A DNA stretch of 49,464 bases from Persicitalea jodogahamensis (GCF_014651615.1 NZ_BMXF01000010.1:1-49464); one strand, 5' to 3'; counted from the first letter of the stretch, positions 34,592-44,126 are shown. Numbers and translations: made by a program. Notes: generated from the letters alone by a model not told the origin.

Positions 34592-35629
34592 ATGAAAAGT
34601 TGTTTTTTGCTTGCCGTTTGTGTCGTGTTGACCTTCGCGTCGCCTATTTTTGCCCAGCAAACGCCCGTAACGCAGGAACAGGACGTAAAAATCCCGATTT
34701 CGGTCGTTTCGGGAAACGACACCACAAGTTTTGGTCGTCTGCTTGCGACCCGTTTGCAGCAGGCGGTCAGCAAGACGGGCATGAGCGAGTATGAGAGTTA
34801 CAACTTCGTACTATTTCCCAAAATCAATATCCTCAGCCAGGACCTCACGTCCTCCGCTCCGACCTTGACAGTGGTCAACCTGGAAATGACCCTAATTGTG
34901 GCCAACGGCTACCAGAGCAAGAGCATTATTTTTAACAGCGAAACCTTCTCGCTCAAGGGCGTGGGCAAATCACAGGAGCGGGCAATGCTCGAAGCTGCTC
35001 GAAGCCTTCGCGCCGACAACCCGCGCTTGCAGGCATTTATCGATAAAAGTCGGCAGGCTATTGTCCGGTATTTCGCCGCCAACTGCGAAGCGATTATCAG
35101 CGAAGCCCAACTAATGGGCCGCCAAGCCCTGCTGGCTATCAATAAGGGTCCCATCAACGACAAGGCCATTACCGCCGAGACGCAGTTCAGCTGGGCAATA
35201 GGCTTACTTTACAATATTCGCAGTGCTAATTACAGTTGCTATCAGTCGTCCATTGAGAAAATTAATCAAATCCTCAATCAGTACGACGATTTCTCCTGCC
35301 AACTGTATCTGGGTCGGGCCAGAAACCACTGGGCGGCCCGTGAGGTGGACAAAACCGTGGCGTACCTAAACAAAATTCCTCCCTCACAGAAATGCAGGGC
35401 GGGGGTGGATGAACTGCTGCGCCAGATGGACGGCTACCAGGAACGAATGACCGACAAAGACCTTAAGGAAGAGGTGAGGGTGCTGCGGGAGCGTGAAAAG
35501 GCGGGTAAGGATATGCTCGAACTGGTGATGGACGGTCAGAAAAAAGAAACTAGCGATATGCGCGACGCCCGTAGACAGGAAACGATCATCAACGTCTTGG
35601 GGCCACCGACACCCCCTAACCGCAACTAG
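34592..35629 (+). CDS. Secreted protein, possibly CsgG/FlgT-like N-terminal fold
   Basis: The 345-residue protein has a signal peptide (MKSCFLLAVCVVLTFASPIFA). The segment GVGKSQERAMLEAARSLRAD and the alternating strands before it resemble the CsgG/FlgT group of periplasmic assembly proteins, but the match is weak. A TPR-like helical stretch (about 200-280) and a charged coiled coil (about 280-325, DKDLKEEVRVLREREKAGKD) follow. It begins 32 bases after the DUF6175 gene. No specific function can be given. Confidence 0.7.
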   Translation: MKSCFLLAVCVVLTFASPIFAQQTPVTQEQDVKIPISVVSGNDTTSFGRLLATRLQQAVSKTGMSEYESYNFVLFPKINILSQDLTSSAPTLTVVNLEMTLIVANGYQSKSIIFNSETFSLKGVGKSQERAMLEAARSLRADNPRLQAFIDKSRQAIVRYFAANCEAIISEAQLMGRQALLAINKGPINDKAITAETQFSWAIGLLYNIRSANYSCYQSSIEKINQILNQYDDFSCQLYLGRARNHWAAREVDKTVAYLNKIPPSQKCRAGVDELLRQMDGYQERMTDKDLKEEVRVLREREKAGKDMLELVMDGQKKETSDMRDARRQETIINVLGPPTPPNRN

Positions 35630-35678
35630 TAGTAGGCTTTCCGACATCTGACACACTAATTTCTAAAAATCCAACTGC

Positions 35679-35990
35679 ATGGACTTACTCACCCTTACCG
35701 CCCGCATCCAGCTTCCGTCTTCGGAGGTGGTATACTGCGAAAGCAGCCGGAACTACACGTTCATCCATTTAAGATGTGGCAAGAGAATTCTACTCAGTAA
35801 GACCCTGGGTTGCATAGCTCTCGGATTGCCAAAAGGGTCTTTCATTCGCCTGAGTCGCTCCCACATCGTGAACCTGAATTACCTGAACAGCATCGTGGAG
35901 CGCGACGAGAACTACTACGCCCGTATTGCGGGCGGCACCCGGCTACCGATCAGCCGCCGTCGCCTGAAGTACGTCACCAGTCAGTGCTAA
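35679..35990 (+). CDS. Stand-alone LytTR DNA-binding protein
   Basis: The 103-residue protein consists almost wholly of a LytTR domain: the strand region EVVYCESSRNYTFIHLRCGK, the FIRLSRSHIVNLNYLNSI core and the C-terminal LPISRRRLKYV. It has no receiver domain, so activity must be controlled by abundance or by another protein. It sits between the envelope operon and a caspase gene 30 bases downstream, which it may regulate. Confidence 0.88.
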   Translation: MDLLTLTARIQLPSSEVVYCESSRNYTFIHLRCGKRILLSKTLGCIALGLPKGSFIRLSRSHIVNLNYLNSIVERDENYYARIAGGTRLPISRRRLKYVTSQC

Positions 35991-36020
35991 TATGCGACGA
36001 AAACCGATCTTAAAATTCCT

Positions 36021-37715
36021 ATGAAGTACGCCGTCTTGCTGTTGATTTTGTTGAGCTCCCATTTAGGGTTCGGCCAAAGCGGGGAAAGTCTGCGCTGGAC
36101 CGAGCCGTTTGGTCGGGCAACCATCTTCACCGCGCGGGCCGACACGACGCTGCGGCTGGAAATCAGCCTGTCGAATCCCGAAGCCGCCGAACAAGCCACG
36201 ATCCAGCTCATCCGCAATGGACAGAAGTACGCGGGGAGTGGCCAAAAAAGGATGGGTGAGGAAAAACTGCCAAAGGCCGAGGGCCAAACGGTTGTTCTTA
36301 CCAAGCGCGTACCCCTAGCAGAGGGCGACAATACCTGGCAGGCCGAAGTGACCACGCCGGAGGGGGTCAAAATGCGCAGTCCGCTGCTGCGTATAGTCAG
36401 GAGGGTTAGGAAACCAAATCTGTATTTGCTTTGCGTGGGCGTACCATACAATCTGAGATACACCCGGCGCGACGCCCAGGCCATTTTCAATCGCTTCAAA
36501 ACGCAGGAGGGCCATTTGTTTGGCAAAGTGGAAGGAAAACTGCTGGTCTGCGCGCAGGACACCCGCTACTCCCCGCTCGGCCAGACGCTGTCCGACTTGC
36601 AGCGCGAGGAAATGACCGAAGAAGACGTACTGATTCTATTTTTCTCGAGCCACGGCACGCCGAGCAGTTTGGAGGGCAAGGACTTCGGGCTGGTGTCGAA
36701 CGACGCCAGTTTCGGCGTCCGAGACGAGCGGTACGTGCTGCTGCTCTACCAAAAAGACATCATCAGCAACATCGAAAATCTGCCCTGCAAGCGAATTGTC
36801 CTGCTTGACGCCTGCCATAGCGGGGCGGCGGGCGGTGAAAAAAAGTGGATCGGCACGCTACTGGAAGCCCAAAACATCGTGGCCCAAACGCCTTCGGGCC
36901 TCGTAACGATCACCAGCAGCTCGGGCAGCGAGTCATCGTGGGAGCATCCTACATGGCAGCAGGGAGCGTTCACCTTCGCCCTGCTGGAAGGTTTAGCGGG
37001 CCGCGCCGACGTCGCCGAACGGGGTAGAAAAAAGGACGGGATAATTACGGTCGGAGAACTTTCGCAGCACGTCCAGAATCGCGTCCCCCATCTCGTGGAT
37101 AGTGTTTTTCAAGAATCACAGCACCCGAGGGTCTACAATCCCTCCGCTCTAGATTACCCGATTTTTAACTATAAAATGAAGGAAAAGGAAGTCCCGCTCA
37201 CAACGCCCGTTTGCGCCGAGTCTGAGGAAAAGCCGTCTTCTGGCCGAAAAATGGCCGTGCTGGGGCTACTGCCAGGCAGTTCGTCGGAAATGGATCGGCA
37301 GCTGACGGAAAAGGTGACCGAAAGCTTGCGCCGGAGTTTTTCGGACTACGGGGTTGAGGAGGGGAAGGAAAAGCTAATTCGGGACGGCACAGTCATTGCG
37401 ATCATCGACGGTTATCCGCCCAAAAGTCGCGGACTGGCGAACGAATTCGGGGTGGACTGCTTCTGCTTCGTCACGCGGGCGACCTCTGCCTACTCTCAGG
37501 ATGCCACCACCCGAAAATGGCGGGCGGAGGTGAAGTTCAGGCTCTATTTCGTTTCGGCCCACAGCCAGGAAATACTGGCCGACCGAGAACTGACCGAAAC
37601 GGGCGTCGGCATTGACCGGGCAGCAGCAGAATCCGCCGGGATTGCTGCCATTTGCCAAAAAATCAGGAATGCCAAAATAGTTCTCAAACCCATGATACCC
37701 ACCACTAGAAACTAG
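36021..37715 (+). CDS. Secreted caspase-fold protease with N-terminal beta domain and CsgG-like C-terminus
   Basis: The 564-residue protein has a signal peptide (MKYAVLLLILLSSHLGFG), a beta-sandwich N-terminal domain (about 25-125), then a C14 caspase-type domain with catalytic His211 (FFSSHGTPSS) and Cys265 (LLDACHSGAAGG). The C-terminal 180 residues (about 385-560) contain AEVKFRLYFVSAHSQEILAD followed by ETGVGIDRAAAESAGIAAIC, resembling CsgG/FlgT assembly domains. This is one of three caspases in the window. Catalytic residues are intact. The link to CsgG-like modules recurs in the operon at 39964-43847. Confidence 0.9.
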   Translation: MKYAVLLLILLSSHLGFGQSGESLRWTEPFGRATIFTARADTTLRLEISLSNPEAAEQATIQLIRNGQKYAGSGQKRMGEEKLPKAEGQTVVLTKRVPLAEGDNTWQAEVTTPEGVKMRSPLLRIVRRVRKPNLYLLCVGVPYNLRYTRRDAQAIFNRFKTQEGHLFGKVEGKLLVCAQDTRYSPLGQTLSDLQREEMTEEDVLILFFSSHGTPSSLEGKDFGLVSNDASFGVRDERYVLLLYQKDIISNIENLPCKRIVLLDACHSGAAGGEKKWIGTLLEAQNIVAQTPSGLVTITSSSGSESSWEHPTWQQGAFTFALLEGLAGRADVAERGRKKDGIITVGELSQHVQNRVPHLVDSVFQESQHPRVYNPSALDYPIFNYKMKEKEVPLTTPVCAESEEKPSSGRKMAVLGLLPGSSSEMDRQLTEKVTESLRRSFSDYGVEEGKEKLIRDGTVIAIIDGYPPKSRGLANEFGVDCFCFVTRATSAYSQDATTRKWRAEVKFRLYFVSAHSQEILADRELTETGVGIDRAAAESAGIAAICQKIRNAKIVLKPMIPTTRN

Positions 37716-37769
37716 CTTTTTTCATCACGAATCCAAACACCTATTTAACAAAACAAAAAAACAACGAAC

Positions 37770-38846
37770 ATGAAAAAGTCAATCTCTCTCGCCCTCCTAC
37801 TCGCCATGAGCTTGTTTTTCAGCCAGTGTAGCCTTGTCAATGATATTCTCCCCAAAGAAGCCAAATCTTCGGGCCAATGGAACGAGGCGTTGGGGAAGGG
37901 AGGAGGCGATGTTATATCTCCGCGCAATCACCTGTATAGCTTCGAGGTCAAAAGCGACGACCAAACCGTTACCGTCAAACTCAGCGCGGACACTGATGTC
38001 AGATTCCATGTCTATGATCCATTGGGGCAACAGATTGTTTTCAGTAATGCAAGTCGCGAGGAGACGAGGGAGATTATCTTGAAAAAAGGAGTTCATAGTG
38101 TTTGGGTGAATTGCCGTGAGCGAGACGGACTCGGCTCTTACAAACTGAGCGTGACTGGGACGTCAGGATTGACCCGTATCCCCTACGAAAGGATGAAGTT
38201 GGAGAAAGTAAAGTTCAGCGCGGACGGAGGGGGGGGGAATGGTTACTGGACGCCTTCATATACCTTTAAGAACCATTACTACCAATTTGAAACAACTGAG
38301 GATAAATCTTTGGTAGATATAAGTATGGATATGTCAGTAAATGACGGATTTTTCATCCTCTATAACCAACTTGGAGAAGCAGTAGGTTATTCTAATTCGG
38401 GAAGAAGCGAATGGTTGGTCAGAGAGTTGCCAAAAGGGAAACATACAATTCTACTTGGAACGACACAGCGCGACGCCCTAAATAGCATTTATGAAATCAA
38501 TATTTTTGGCAAAGTACAAAACCTTACCCAGATAACATTTCAATCGGAAACCATCAAGGGTAGTTGGGCAGATTCCAAAAGTATAGATAGGTACACATTA
38601 CGTGTCACTGAAGACAACACTTCACTTGATGTATCTTTGAAATCGCCTAACATCGATGGGTATTTAGCGCTTAAGGATCCAGTTGGTAATGCAGTTGCTT
38701 ATAGTAATTCGGGTCGCAATGAATTTATTCTTAGAGGCGTCAACAAGGGAGTGTACACCATCGAAGCCTACCCTAACCAAAGCAACGGCAAGGGAAATTA
38801 CAGCCTAATTATCTACGGACAGTTTGCGGACTTGAAGAAACTGTAA
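37770..38846 (+). CDS. Lipoprotein with three PPC-like beta-sandwich repeats
   Basis: The 358-residue protein has a lipoprotein signal (lipobox SQC, lipid Cys about residue 20) and three repeats of about 95-100 residues resembling bacterial pre-peptidase C-terminal (PPC) domains: near 45-150, 160-255 and 262-355. Repeats 2 and 3 share the GNAVAYSNSGRNEF/GEAVGYSNSGRSEW motif. PPC domains usually accompany secreted proteases; here it stands alone just downstream of a caspase gene. The last two thirds are AT-richer than the start. A decayed copy of its 3' end lies at 44036-44104. Confidence 0.85.
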   Translation: MKKSISLALLLAMSLFFSQCSLVNDILPKEAKSSGQWNEALGKGGGDVISPRNHLYSFEVKSDDQTVTVKLSADTDVRFHVYDPLGQQIVFSNASREETREIILKKGVHSVWVNCRERDGLGSYKLSVTGTSGLTRIPYERMKLEKVKFSADGGGGNGYWTPSYTFKNHYYQFETTEDKSLVDISMDMSVNDGFFILYNQLGEAVGYSNSGRSEWLVRELPKGKHTILLGTTQRDALNSIYEINIFGKVQNLTQITFQSETIKGSWADSKSIDRYTLRVTEDNTSLDVSLKSPNIDGYLALKDPVGNAVAYSNSGRNEFILRGVNKGVYTIEAYPNQSNGKGNYSLIIYGQFADLKKL

Positions 38847-38911
38847 TTAGCTAACCCGCAGCTGAGCCGAAGGGGACCTGTCGGGGTATACCAAGGCGTT
38901 CACTTGACCAT

Positions 38912-38958
38912 GGCCTTTTTCGTATAGAGAATAGCGGTTTCTCTATACGAAAAAGGCC
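38912..38958. terminator. Perfect 20-bp stem, bidirectional terminator
   Basis: GGCCTTTTTCGTATAGAGAA (38912-38931) is exactly complementary to 38939-38958 with a 7-base loop. It lies between convergent genes, and the A/T runs at the stem base can serve both strands. Confidence 0.8.
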
Positions 38959-39089
38959 GTGCTTTATTTACAAAACCCGCTTCGGGATGGCGAGAGTGAC
39001 AAATAAGTTCATGGTGTGAATGATTTAGGGGTGGTATAGAAAATTGCCTGGGTGGGAAGCTCCGTTGCGCTGGCTACCCTACTTGTGGT

Positions 39090-39799
39090 TTACTGTAAGA
39101 AGGGGATGAGCATACGGGTTTTGCGCATGTAGACCCGGTAGGCGTCGCCAAAGTGGTAAATGAGCGTTTGCTCTTCCCAGATAATGCGGTAGCGGTACGC
39201 CCAGCCCAGCCCAGCACCAGGGCCGACACGACTAGGCCGATCCAGGCAGATACGTAGACCGCAATCTCCATCGCCAACACATATACGCCCGTGTAGCTGC
39301 CATGACGCACATAGCGGTAATGGCCGGTTTCGATCAACTGGTGATCCTTCTGGATATGCACTCGGTTGTCGAAATAGACGCCTATTTCCGCAATGGCCCA
39401 CACCCTAACTATGAGCCCGCCCACAATAAAGGCAAGTCCGATCCCAGAGGCAATAGTCCAGCAATAGGGATGATTTCTTGTGAAATAGGCCCATTCTGTC
39501 ACCGTAATCATCTGGCTGAGCATGGTGGCTCCAAACAGATATTTCATCGACTGACCATCCTACGGGTCATTCAGTTGTTGCAGGGAAAATTTCGGCTGGG
39601 TCAAAAAGATAAGCGCACAATCTACTATGGGCACCATTAGGGCGACCGAAAGCAGCAAACCGGGGTGTAAAGACAGAGGCAACACATAGTAAATCACGAG
39701 CGTCCGCAAGGTGGCGGGGAGTTTCTCGGGCGCTTCGCGGAGGGTTTTGACGGCGAAGTCACGGTAGGGGTTAGCGGAAGGGGAATGGTGTGTGTTCAT
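39090..39799 (-). pseudogene. Broken ICMT-like membrane methyltransferase gene
   Basis: Compared with the intact paralogue at 44882-45580, this copy has a TAG stop at the position of CAG (LNDP-stop-DGQSMKYL against RQPQDRNTMRYL). Further on there is a frameshift where TGGGC is repeated three times (about 39199-39215), which adds five bases after VLGWA; the true C-terminus YRYRI...MLIPFLQ continues in another frame and ends at 39090. The ICMT signature YRYVRHGSYTG and the EE.. L.. FGD motif are still visible. It retains a promoter motif at 39830-39853, so decay is probably recent. Confidence 0.85.
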
Positions 39800-39829
39800 G
39801 GAGTCGGGTAGTTTTGGTTATACTACCCA

Positions 39830-39853
39830 TTCGCCAGAAGGGGGCTAGCATCA
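39830..39853 (-). promoter_or_regulatory. ECF-type promoter motif before the broken ICMT-like gene
   Basis: On the minus strand TGATG (39853-39849), 14-base spacer, GCGAA (39834-39830), 30 bases before the ATG at 39799, the same spacing as at 16869 and 22880. Confidence 0.8.
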
Positions 39854-39963
39854 CTGGAAAATCAATATTTTTTTTTGTTGGGGGGTATAGTCTTGTTTTT
39901 GGCAAATACCATCATTTTCTCACTTGACTTTTTCGGTGAGCTATAAATTGGTGAAATATAGCG

Positions 39964-40803
39964 CTATTTTGTTAAGGTTCTCATATATGTTTTACAAGGC
40001 TCGATAACAAATTCGTCTAATTTTAATCGCTGATTGGCATCATTCTGAAAATCTACCCAAACATCTGCATAATCAACGTTATTACCAACTGAAAAATCTT
40101 CCCAGCATTTTGTTTCATTTGGATGTAAGTATAAATCTTTCAGTCCATATCTTCCTGGCTTAACCTTTATATTGGTATTGGTCTTATTAGTTGCACAAAC
40201 TACACAAATAGATTTTGTGGCACAATCGGTTGCCGGTTTTGGGGTATTCACATTGCTGTTAGAAGTATTAACTTGATTTGTATTTTGTCCACTTTGGGCA
40301 ACCATTTCAATGCAAGTCAGCATTTCCTTAATCCCGTTCGTAAGTGAAAACGCGCCTTTGGTGTAGCCTAAAACGGCCAGTGTTGGGAGCTTCACAATAT
40401 TGACGGATACTCTGATTTCTTCTCCCAAGGTGGTGATTGTGCCATAGATAAGGCCATCAATGCCTGATGCCTGACCTAGCTTGGCGGCCTCGTTTTTTTC
40501 TTCTAACAAGCCTTTTACTGTCAGTTTATTCTGTTCGAGCAAGTTGTCTAAAAATTTCTGGTTGACCACAACCAGGTTCCTTCCAGAAACGGACAGATTA
40601 CCTGTTAGTTCTTCGGCCATAAATTTACCGAATTCGGTATTGCACCCCTTATATTCAAGTGATGTAACGGCCACTTTTTTGCAGCCGTTCTTTACCGCCT
40701 GATCAGCAATTTCAGTGGCCAGAGTTTTAATTTTCTCATCCATATTCTGCGCGTAGGTAAAAACAGGTTGGATAAGCAGAAGAAGGCACAAAAATTTGTT
40801 CAT
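39964..40803 (-). CDS. CsgG/FlgO-like secreted protein, paralogue 3
   Basis: The 279-residue protein has a signal peptide (MNKFLCLLLLIQPVFTYA) and a CsgG/FlgO-type domain (about 25-165): KKVAVTSLEYKG, FGKFMAEELTGNL, NLVVVNQKFLDNLLEQNKL, and the GIDGLIYGTITTLGEEIRVS strand pair. A linker then a beta-rich C-terminal domain with Cys pairs (SICVVCATNKTNTNIKV) follow. It is the last of three paralogues, starting 6 bases after the one before. CsgG proteins form export pores; FlgO-type relatives are periplasmic or outer-membrane assembly factors. Confidence 0.85.
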   Translation of the reverse strand: MNKFLCLLLLIQPVFTYAQNMDEKIKTLATEIADQAVKNGCKKVAVTSLEYKGCNTEFGKFMAEELTGNLSVSGRNLVVVNQKFLDNLLEQNKLTVKGLLEEKNEAAKLGQASGIDGLIYGTITTLGEEIRVSVNIVKLPTLAVLGYTKGAFSLTNGIKEMLTCIEMVAQSGQNTNQVNTSNSNVNTPKPATDCATKSICVVCATNKTNTNIKVKPGRYGLKDLYLHPNETKCWEDFSVGNNVDYADVWVDFQNDANQRLKLDEFVIEPCKTYMRTLTK

Positions 40804-40809
40804 ATAAAA

Positions 40810-41619
40810 TTATTTTTTTGTGAAAAATAGGTTATACGTCTTACAAGGTTCAATAGTAATAGACTCTCTTTTAAAAAGGGTACGATTTTGATAATAATAC
40901 AATTGCGTATTGAGATAATCATTTGTTCCTGATAATTGCGCCTGTGTCCAACATTTTCGCTCACCTGGATGAAGCAGTATTTCTTTTCCAATCGTATTGA
41001 GGCTTGGTTTAGCTTCAATTGTTAGTTCCGATTTGTTGGTTATACATATTGTACAAGTTCTTTTTTGGCCGCAATCAGGCGATGATTTATCATTTGACGA
41101 GGTATCAAAATCGTCAACTTGTATTGCTGCTTTGGCACCCAACAGAGTATTGATATCTGCCGTCCGAGTAATGTTGCCCGCAAAAGCTCGCAGAATTACA
41201 GCACGTTGAATATCCAGTATCTTGATATTAACCCGTACACTTTCTCCTAAGGGTGTGATAGTACCATAGATCAGTGCTTCAATGCCAGCTAATTTCCCCA
41301 GTTTGACGGCTGTTTCAGGGTCGCTAAGCGGCCCTAGTTTGTTTTCCCGCATCAGGTCGTTCAGGCGAGAGCGGTCAATAACCTGAAAACCCTGTCCGGA
41401 CTCTGGGAGGGCGGTGTTAAACTCTTCGCTGAGAAATTGCCCCAACTTTGTCACTACCCCATTGGCATCCATAAAATCGGCCACGGCAATGCGCTTTTTG
41501 CCAGTTTCGGCCACTTTATTGCCAATCTCCTGGGTGATACTTTTAATTTGGGCTTCATATTGGGCGTTGGACGGGAGGCAGGCCGAAATCATCGAAATGA
41601 ATATCAGGGCGTATTTCAT
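40810..41619 (-). CDS. CsgG/FlgO-like secreted protein, paralogue 2
   Basis: The 269-residue protein has a signal peptide (MKYALIFISMISACLPSNAQ) and the same domain pattern as its neighbours: KRIAVADFMDANG, LGQFLSEEFNTALP, FQVIDRSRLNDLMRENKL and GIEALIYGTITPLGESVRVN. The C-terminal domain holds a Cys-x-x-Cys-type segment (GQKRTCTICITNKSELTI). It begins two bases after the stop of paralogue 1, so translation is likely coupled. It shares the DRSR.....E.K motif with paralogue 1, marking a tandem duplication. Confidence 0.85.
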   Translation of the reverse strand: MKYALIFISMISACLPSNAQYEAQIKSITQEIGNKVAETGKKRIAVADFMDANGVVTKLGQFLSEEFNTALPESGQGFQVIDRSRLNDLMRENKLGPLSDPETAVKLGKLAGIEALIYGTITPLGESVRVNIKILDIQRAVILRAFAGNITRTADINTLLGAKAAIQVDDFDTSSNDKSSPDCGQKRTCTICITNKSELTIEAKPSLNTIGKEILLHPGERKCWTQAQLSGTNDYLNTQLYYYQNRTLFKRESITIEPCKTYNLFFTKK

Positions 41620-41621
41620 GA

Positions 41622-42578
41622 TTAATATTTTGGGTTAGTTTTACTCATGAATAATCGGTTATTATCTATCACCCGGACAGTCACTTTGCACCCATCCACA
41701 TTGACATTCATACTACCATATTTACGGTTGGTGTCTTCTTCAACTGTATGGAGAACAAAACGTACACTTAATATACCCGTTGTGCTTTGGGTGCGAATAT
41801 TAGCCGTACAATTGCGGGCGCCCGGAGCAACAAGCATGTTGGGTTTATAATTACTTCCTCCGTAAATATGAGATACTACTAAAGCTTCTTTGGTAGTATT
41901 CTCAAGGCATACCTGCCCGTGGTACATCCCATTTTGCAGGCAATCTTCCTTTTTCATATCAATAAATTTGTCACCCATTAGAATCGTCCAAAGGTTTTCA
42001 TTCTGTCCCGGTGCGTCAGGTAAAAAGGGAGTCTTACTGGAATTACTTCCGCCTTCAGTTCTACCTACACTGGATCTTAGGAGGTTGTTGATCGCTTCAG
42101 TACGGATAATAGTGCCGTTGGTAGCCGCAATAGCACTCCCTTTACTGAGATGAATACCCGATAGCGTCAATTCGACCGTTTTATCCAGCGGTGTAGTGGT
42201 GCCCGTTATGATTACCTCAATGCCTGCCAGCTTTTGCAATTTTGCTTGGTTTTCAGGGTCAAGCAAGCCTTGGGAATTCATCTTGTTTTCTTCCATTAGC
42301 ATGTCGATTCTACTTCGGTCTACAATTTCGAGACCATTTTTAAGGCCATTTTGAATCAGGCTAACGCTAAACTGCTGAGCCAGATATTTGCCCAATTCAG
42401 TTACGTTGTTTTGTTGATCTACAAAACTTGCCACAGCAAGTCTTTTAACGTCCCTGGCTTTGACCTGTTGGATAATGTCTTCGGCCAGTTTTTTGAGTTC
42501 CTGTTTATGATCCGTTTGGGCAAATCCTGTACTGGTAATTGCAACCAGGCAGAGTAGCAGCAGGGTTATCCGTTCCAT
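41622..42578 (-). CDS. CsgG/FlgO-like secreted protein, paralogue 1
   Basis: The 318-residue protein has a signal peptide (MERITLLLLCLVAITSTGFA) and a CsgG/FlgO-type domain: KRLAVASFVDQQN, LGKYLAQQFSVSLI, LEIVDRSRIDMLMEENKM, GIEVIITGTTTPLDKTVELT. The C-terminal part (about 190-315) is beta-rich and differs from the other two paralogues. It begins 12 bases after the caspase gene, so it is the second gene of that operon. A role in secretion or presentation of the caspase is plausible but unproven. Confidence 0.85.
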   Translation of the reverse strand: MERITLLLLCLVAITSTGFAQTDHKQELKKLAEDIIQQVKARDVKRLAVASFVDQQNNVTELGKYLAQQFSVSLIQNGLKNGLEIVDRSRIDMLMEENKMNSQGLLDPENQAKLQKLAGIEVIITGTTTPLDKTVELTLSGIHLSKGSAIAATNGTIIRTEAINNLLRSSVGRTEGGSNSSKTPFLPDAPGQNENLWTILMGDKFIDMKKEDCLQNGMYHGQVCLENTTKEALVVSHIYGGSNYKPNMLVAPGARNCTANIRTQSTTGILSVRFVLHTVEEDTNRKYGSMNVNVDGCKVTVRVIDNNRLFMSKTNPKY

Positions 42579-42590
42579 AGTATTCGGCGA

Positions 42591-43847
42591 TTAGTCAAGA
42601 TTAACGGTAACAGATTGTAATTTCCCGAGGGCCCGTTCAATGGAATTCTGGATCGCAACTCGTTCCTGATGGTCGGTGCCGGCCTCCTCCAGTTCTATCT
42701 TATCAATTTCTTCACCACCCGTTTGAAAAGAAATAGTCAACTGCGTCTCCGCTTTGATAAGGTCGTAAGTGGCCCTATTTGTAGTGAATGGATTGCTTGA
42801 GGTCGTAGTTTGCCGTTTTACGGTGCACAAGGTAGCAGAATTGGCGAGTCCCTTCCCGTTTGCTTTTAGCGTTACCACTCGTTCCGGGTACTTCTTTTTC
42901 AACTCCGCCACGGTGGCTTTTCCAAGTTCATAATCCAGATCCTTCCCATTGGGCTTGTAAGCAATTACCTCCAGAGTCTTAGATACCAGAGGCACAGGGT
43001 TCCAATTAGGGTTATTTGCATTAGTCGGGCCGCTGGTTGGCACAAGGATCAAATCCTCCCGGATATCGTGCAAAATTTGGGGATCCTGAGTGTCCCCACT
43101 TCGGGCAATCACGCAGAGTTTCACCCGTTTGAATACTTCATAGAGATCTATATCGGGGGTAGGCAGATGTTTGATCAATTCGGATGTAAACAGGCTATTC
43201 GCCTTATCGTAGGTATTATCGTCCGCTACACTTCCGTATCTTGTGGCAAAGGTGATGAACGCACCCGTAGTTATTTTAAGGGGATCCACCATGCCCATTA
43301 CGTTTCCATCCCAGGGGGTGTTGTCACAATGCTGGAAATTGGGCAAATCACGACAAGCATCCATGAAGAAATAGTTGTGTTTAATCTCCTTCTTCGAAAC
43401 CGCTTCCACAATTGCATTTAAAGAAACCGAAGAATAGCCTTTCAGTTGTTCCAGACAATCCAGACGAGTATCGATCGGGAGCAGGTAGTTGGTAGAGCCC
43501 AGGCCAAGTCCATGTCCCGTGTAATACACAAAAACTACTTCGGTCGGCGAGGAGGAAATCGCCTCAAGGAAATCTGAAAATGCCTTTTCAGTTCCCTGCC
43601 GGTTTAGATCCAGGTAGGGAAATACCTGAAAGCCAACCCCACGCAATACCTTGCTAACACTATCCACATCGCGACCAGTATTGGCCAATGCCCGAACGTG
43701 GGTATAGGCCTTGTTGCCGATCACCAGTGCTTTGCGCCGGGAATCGCCCGAAATTTTACTAGTACCCATTGTTTTCTGGGCGAAGCTTGCGGTGGTCAGC
43801 GAGCTTAAAAGAAAAAGACTTACAAATACCTTGAACAGAGTCTTCAT
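42591..43847 (-). CDS. Secreted caspase-fold protease (C14), first gene of the FlgO-like operon
   Basis: Start placed at 43847 (MKTLFKVFVSLFLLSSLTTA signal peptide); two more residues are possible upstream. The 418-residue product has a caspase domain with His112 (YYTGHGLGLG) and Cys165 (FMDACRDLP). The C-terminal 130 residues contain AETQLTISF and EEAGTDHQERVAIQNSIERA, which look like a CsgG/FlgT-type strand-helix pattern. It heads an AT-rich operon with three CsgG/FlgO-like genes. No ECF-type promoter motif was found in front of it, so it may be controlled separately. Confidence 0.9.
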   Translation of the reverse strand: MKTLFKVFVSLFLLSSLTTASFAQKTMGTSKISGDSRRKALVIGNKAYTHVRALANTGRDVDSVSKVLRGVGFQVFPYLDLNRQGTEKAFSDFLEAISSSPTEVVFVYYTGHGLGLGSTNYLLPIDTRLDCLEQLKGYSSVSLNAIVEAVSKKEIKHNYFFMDACRDLPNFQHCDNTPWDGNVMGMVDPLKITTGAFITFATRYGSVADDNTYDKANSLFTSELIKHLPTPDIDLYEVFKRVKLCVIARSGDTQDPQILHDIREDLILVPTSGPTNANNPNWNPVPLVSKTLEVIAYKPNGKDLDYELGKATVAELKKKYPERVVTLKANGKGLANSATLCTVKRQTTTSSNPFTTNRATYDLIKAETQLTISFQTGGEEIDKIELEEAGTDHQERVAIQNSIERALGKLQSVTVNLD

Positions 43848-44035
43848 TGGCATTCCGGTTTGAACGCGTAAAATATAGATTTTGAAAAGGAGTTTGATAA
43901 ATTTTAAAAAAATTTTATCCAGTGGATACCAGGCTCCGATTTTCCTCCCTTTGGCCTACTCATAATTCGCATCCTGAACCAATACATCATCGTTCCGCTG
44001 ACTTATTTTTGGTTATTTGACAATTTTTGTGATCA

Positions 44036-44104
44036 GATGGCCTGTGCAAGGGGATCTATAGCCTGATTATCCATAGGCAATATGCTTATTTGAAGAAACA
44101 GTAA
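44036..44104 (+). pseudogene. 3' remnant of a second PPC-lipoprotein gene
   Basis: The plus-strand frame reads KGIYSLIIHRQYAYLKKQ then TAA, matching the last residues KGNYSLIIYGQFADLKKL-stop of the lipoprotein at 37770-38846, with matching nucleotide sequence as well. The rest of the gene is gone. It shows that a duplicate of the lipoprotein once ended here. Confidence 0.75.
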
Positions 44105-44126
44105 TTCTGTTTTTTGGATAAAAATA

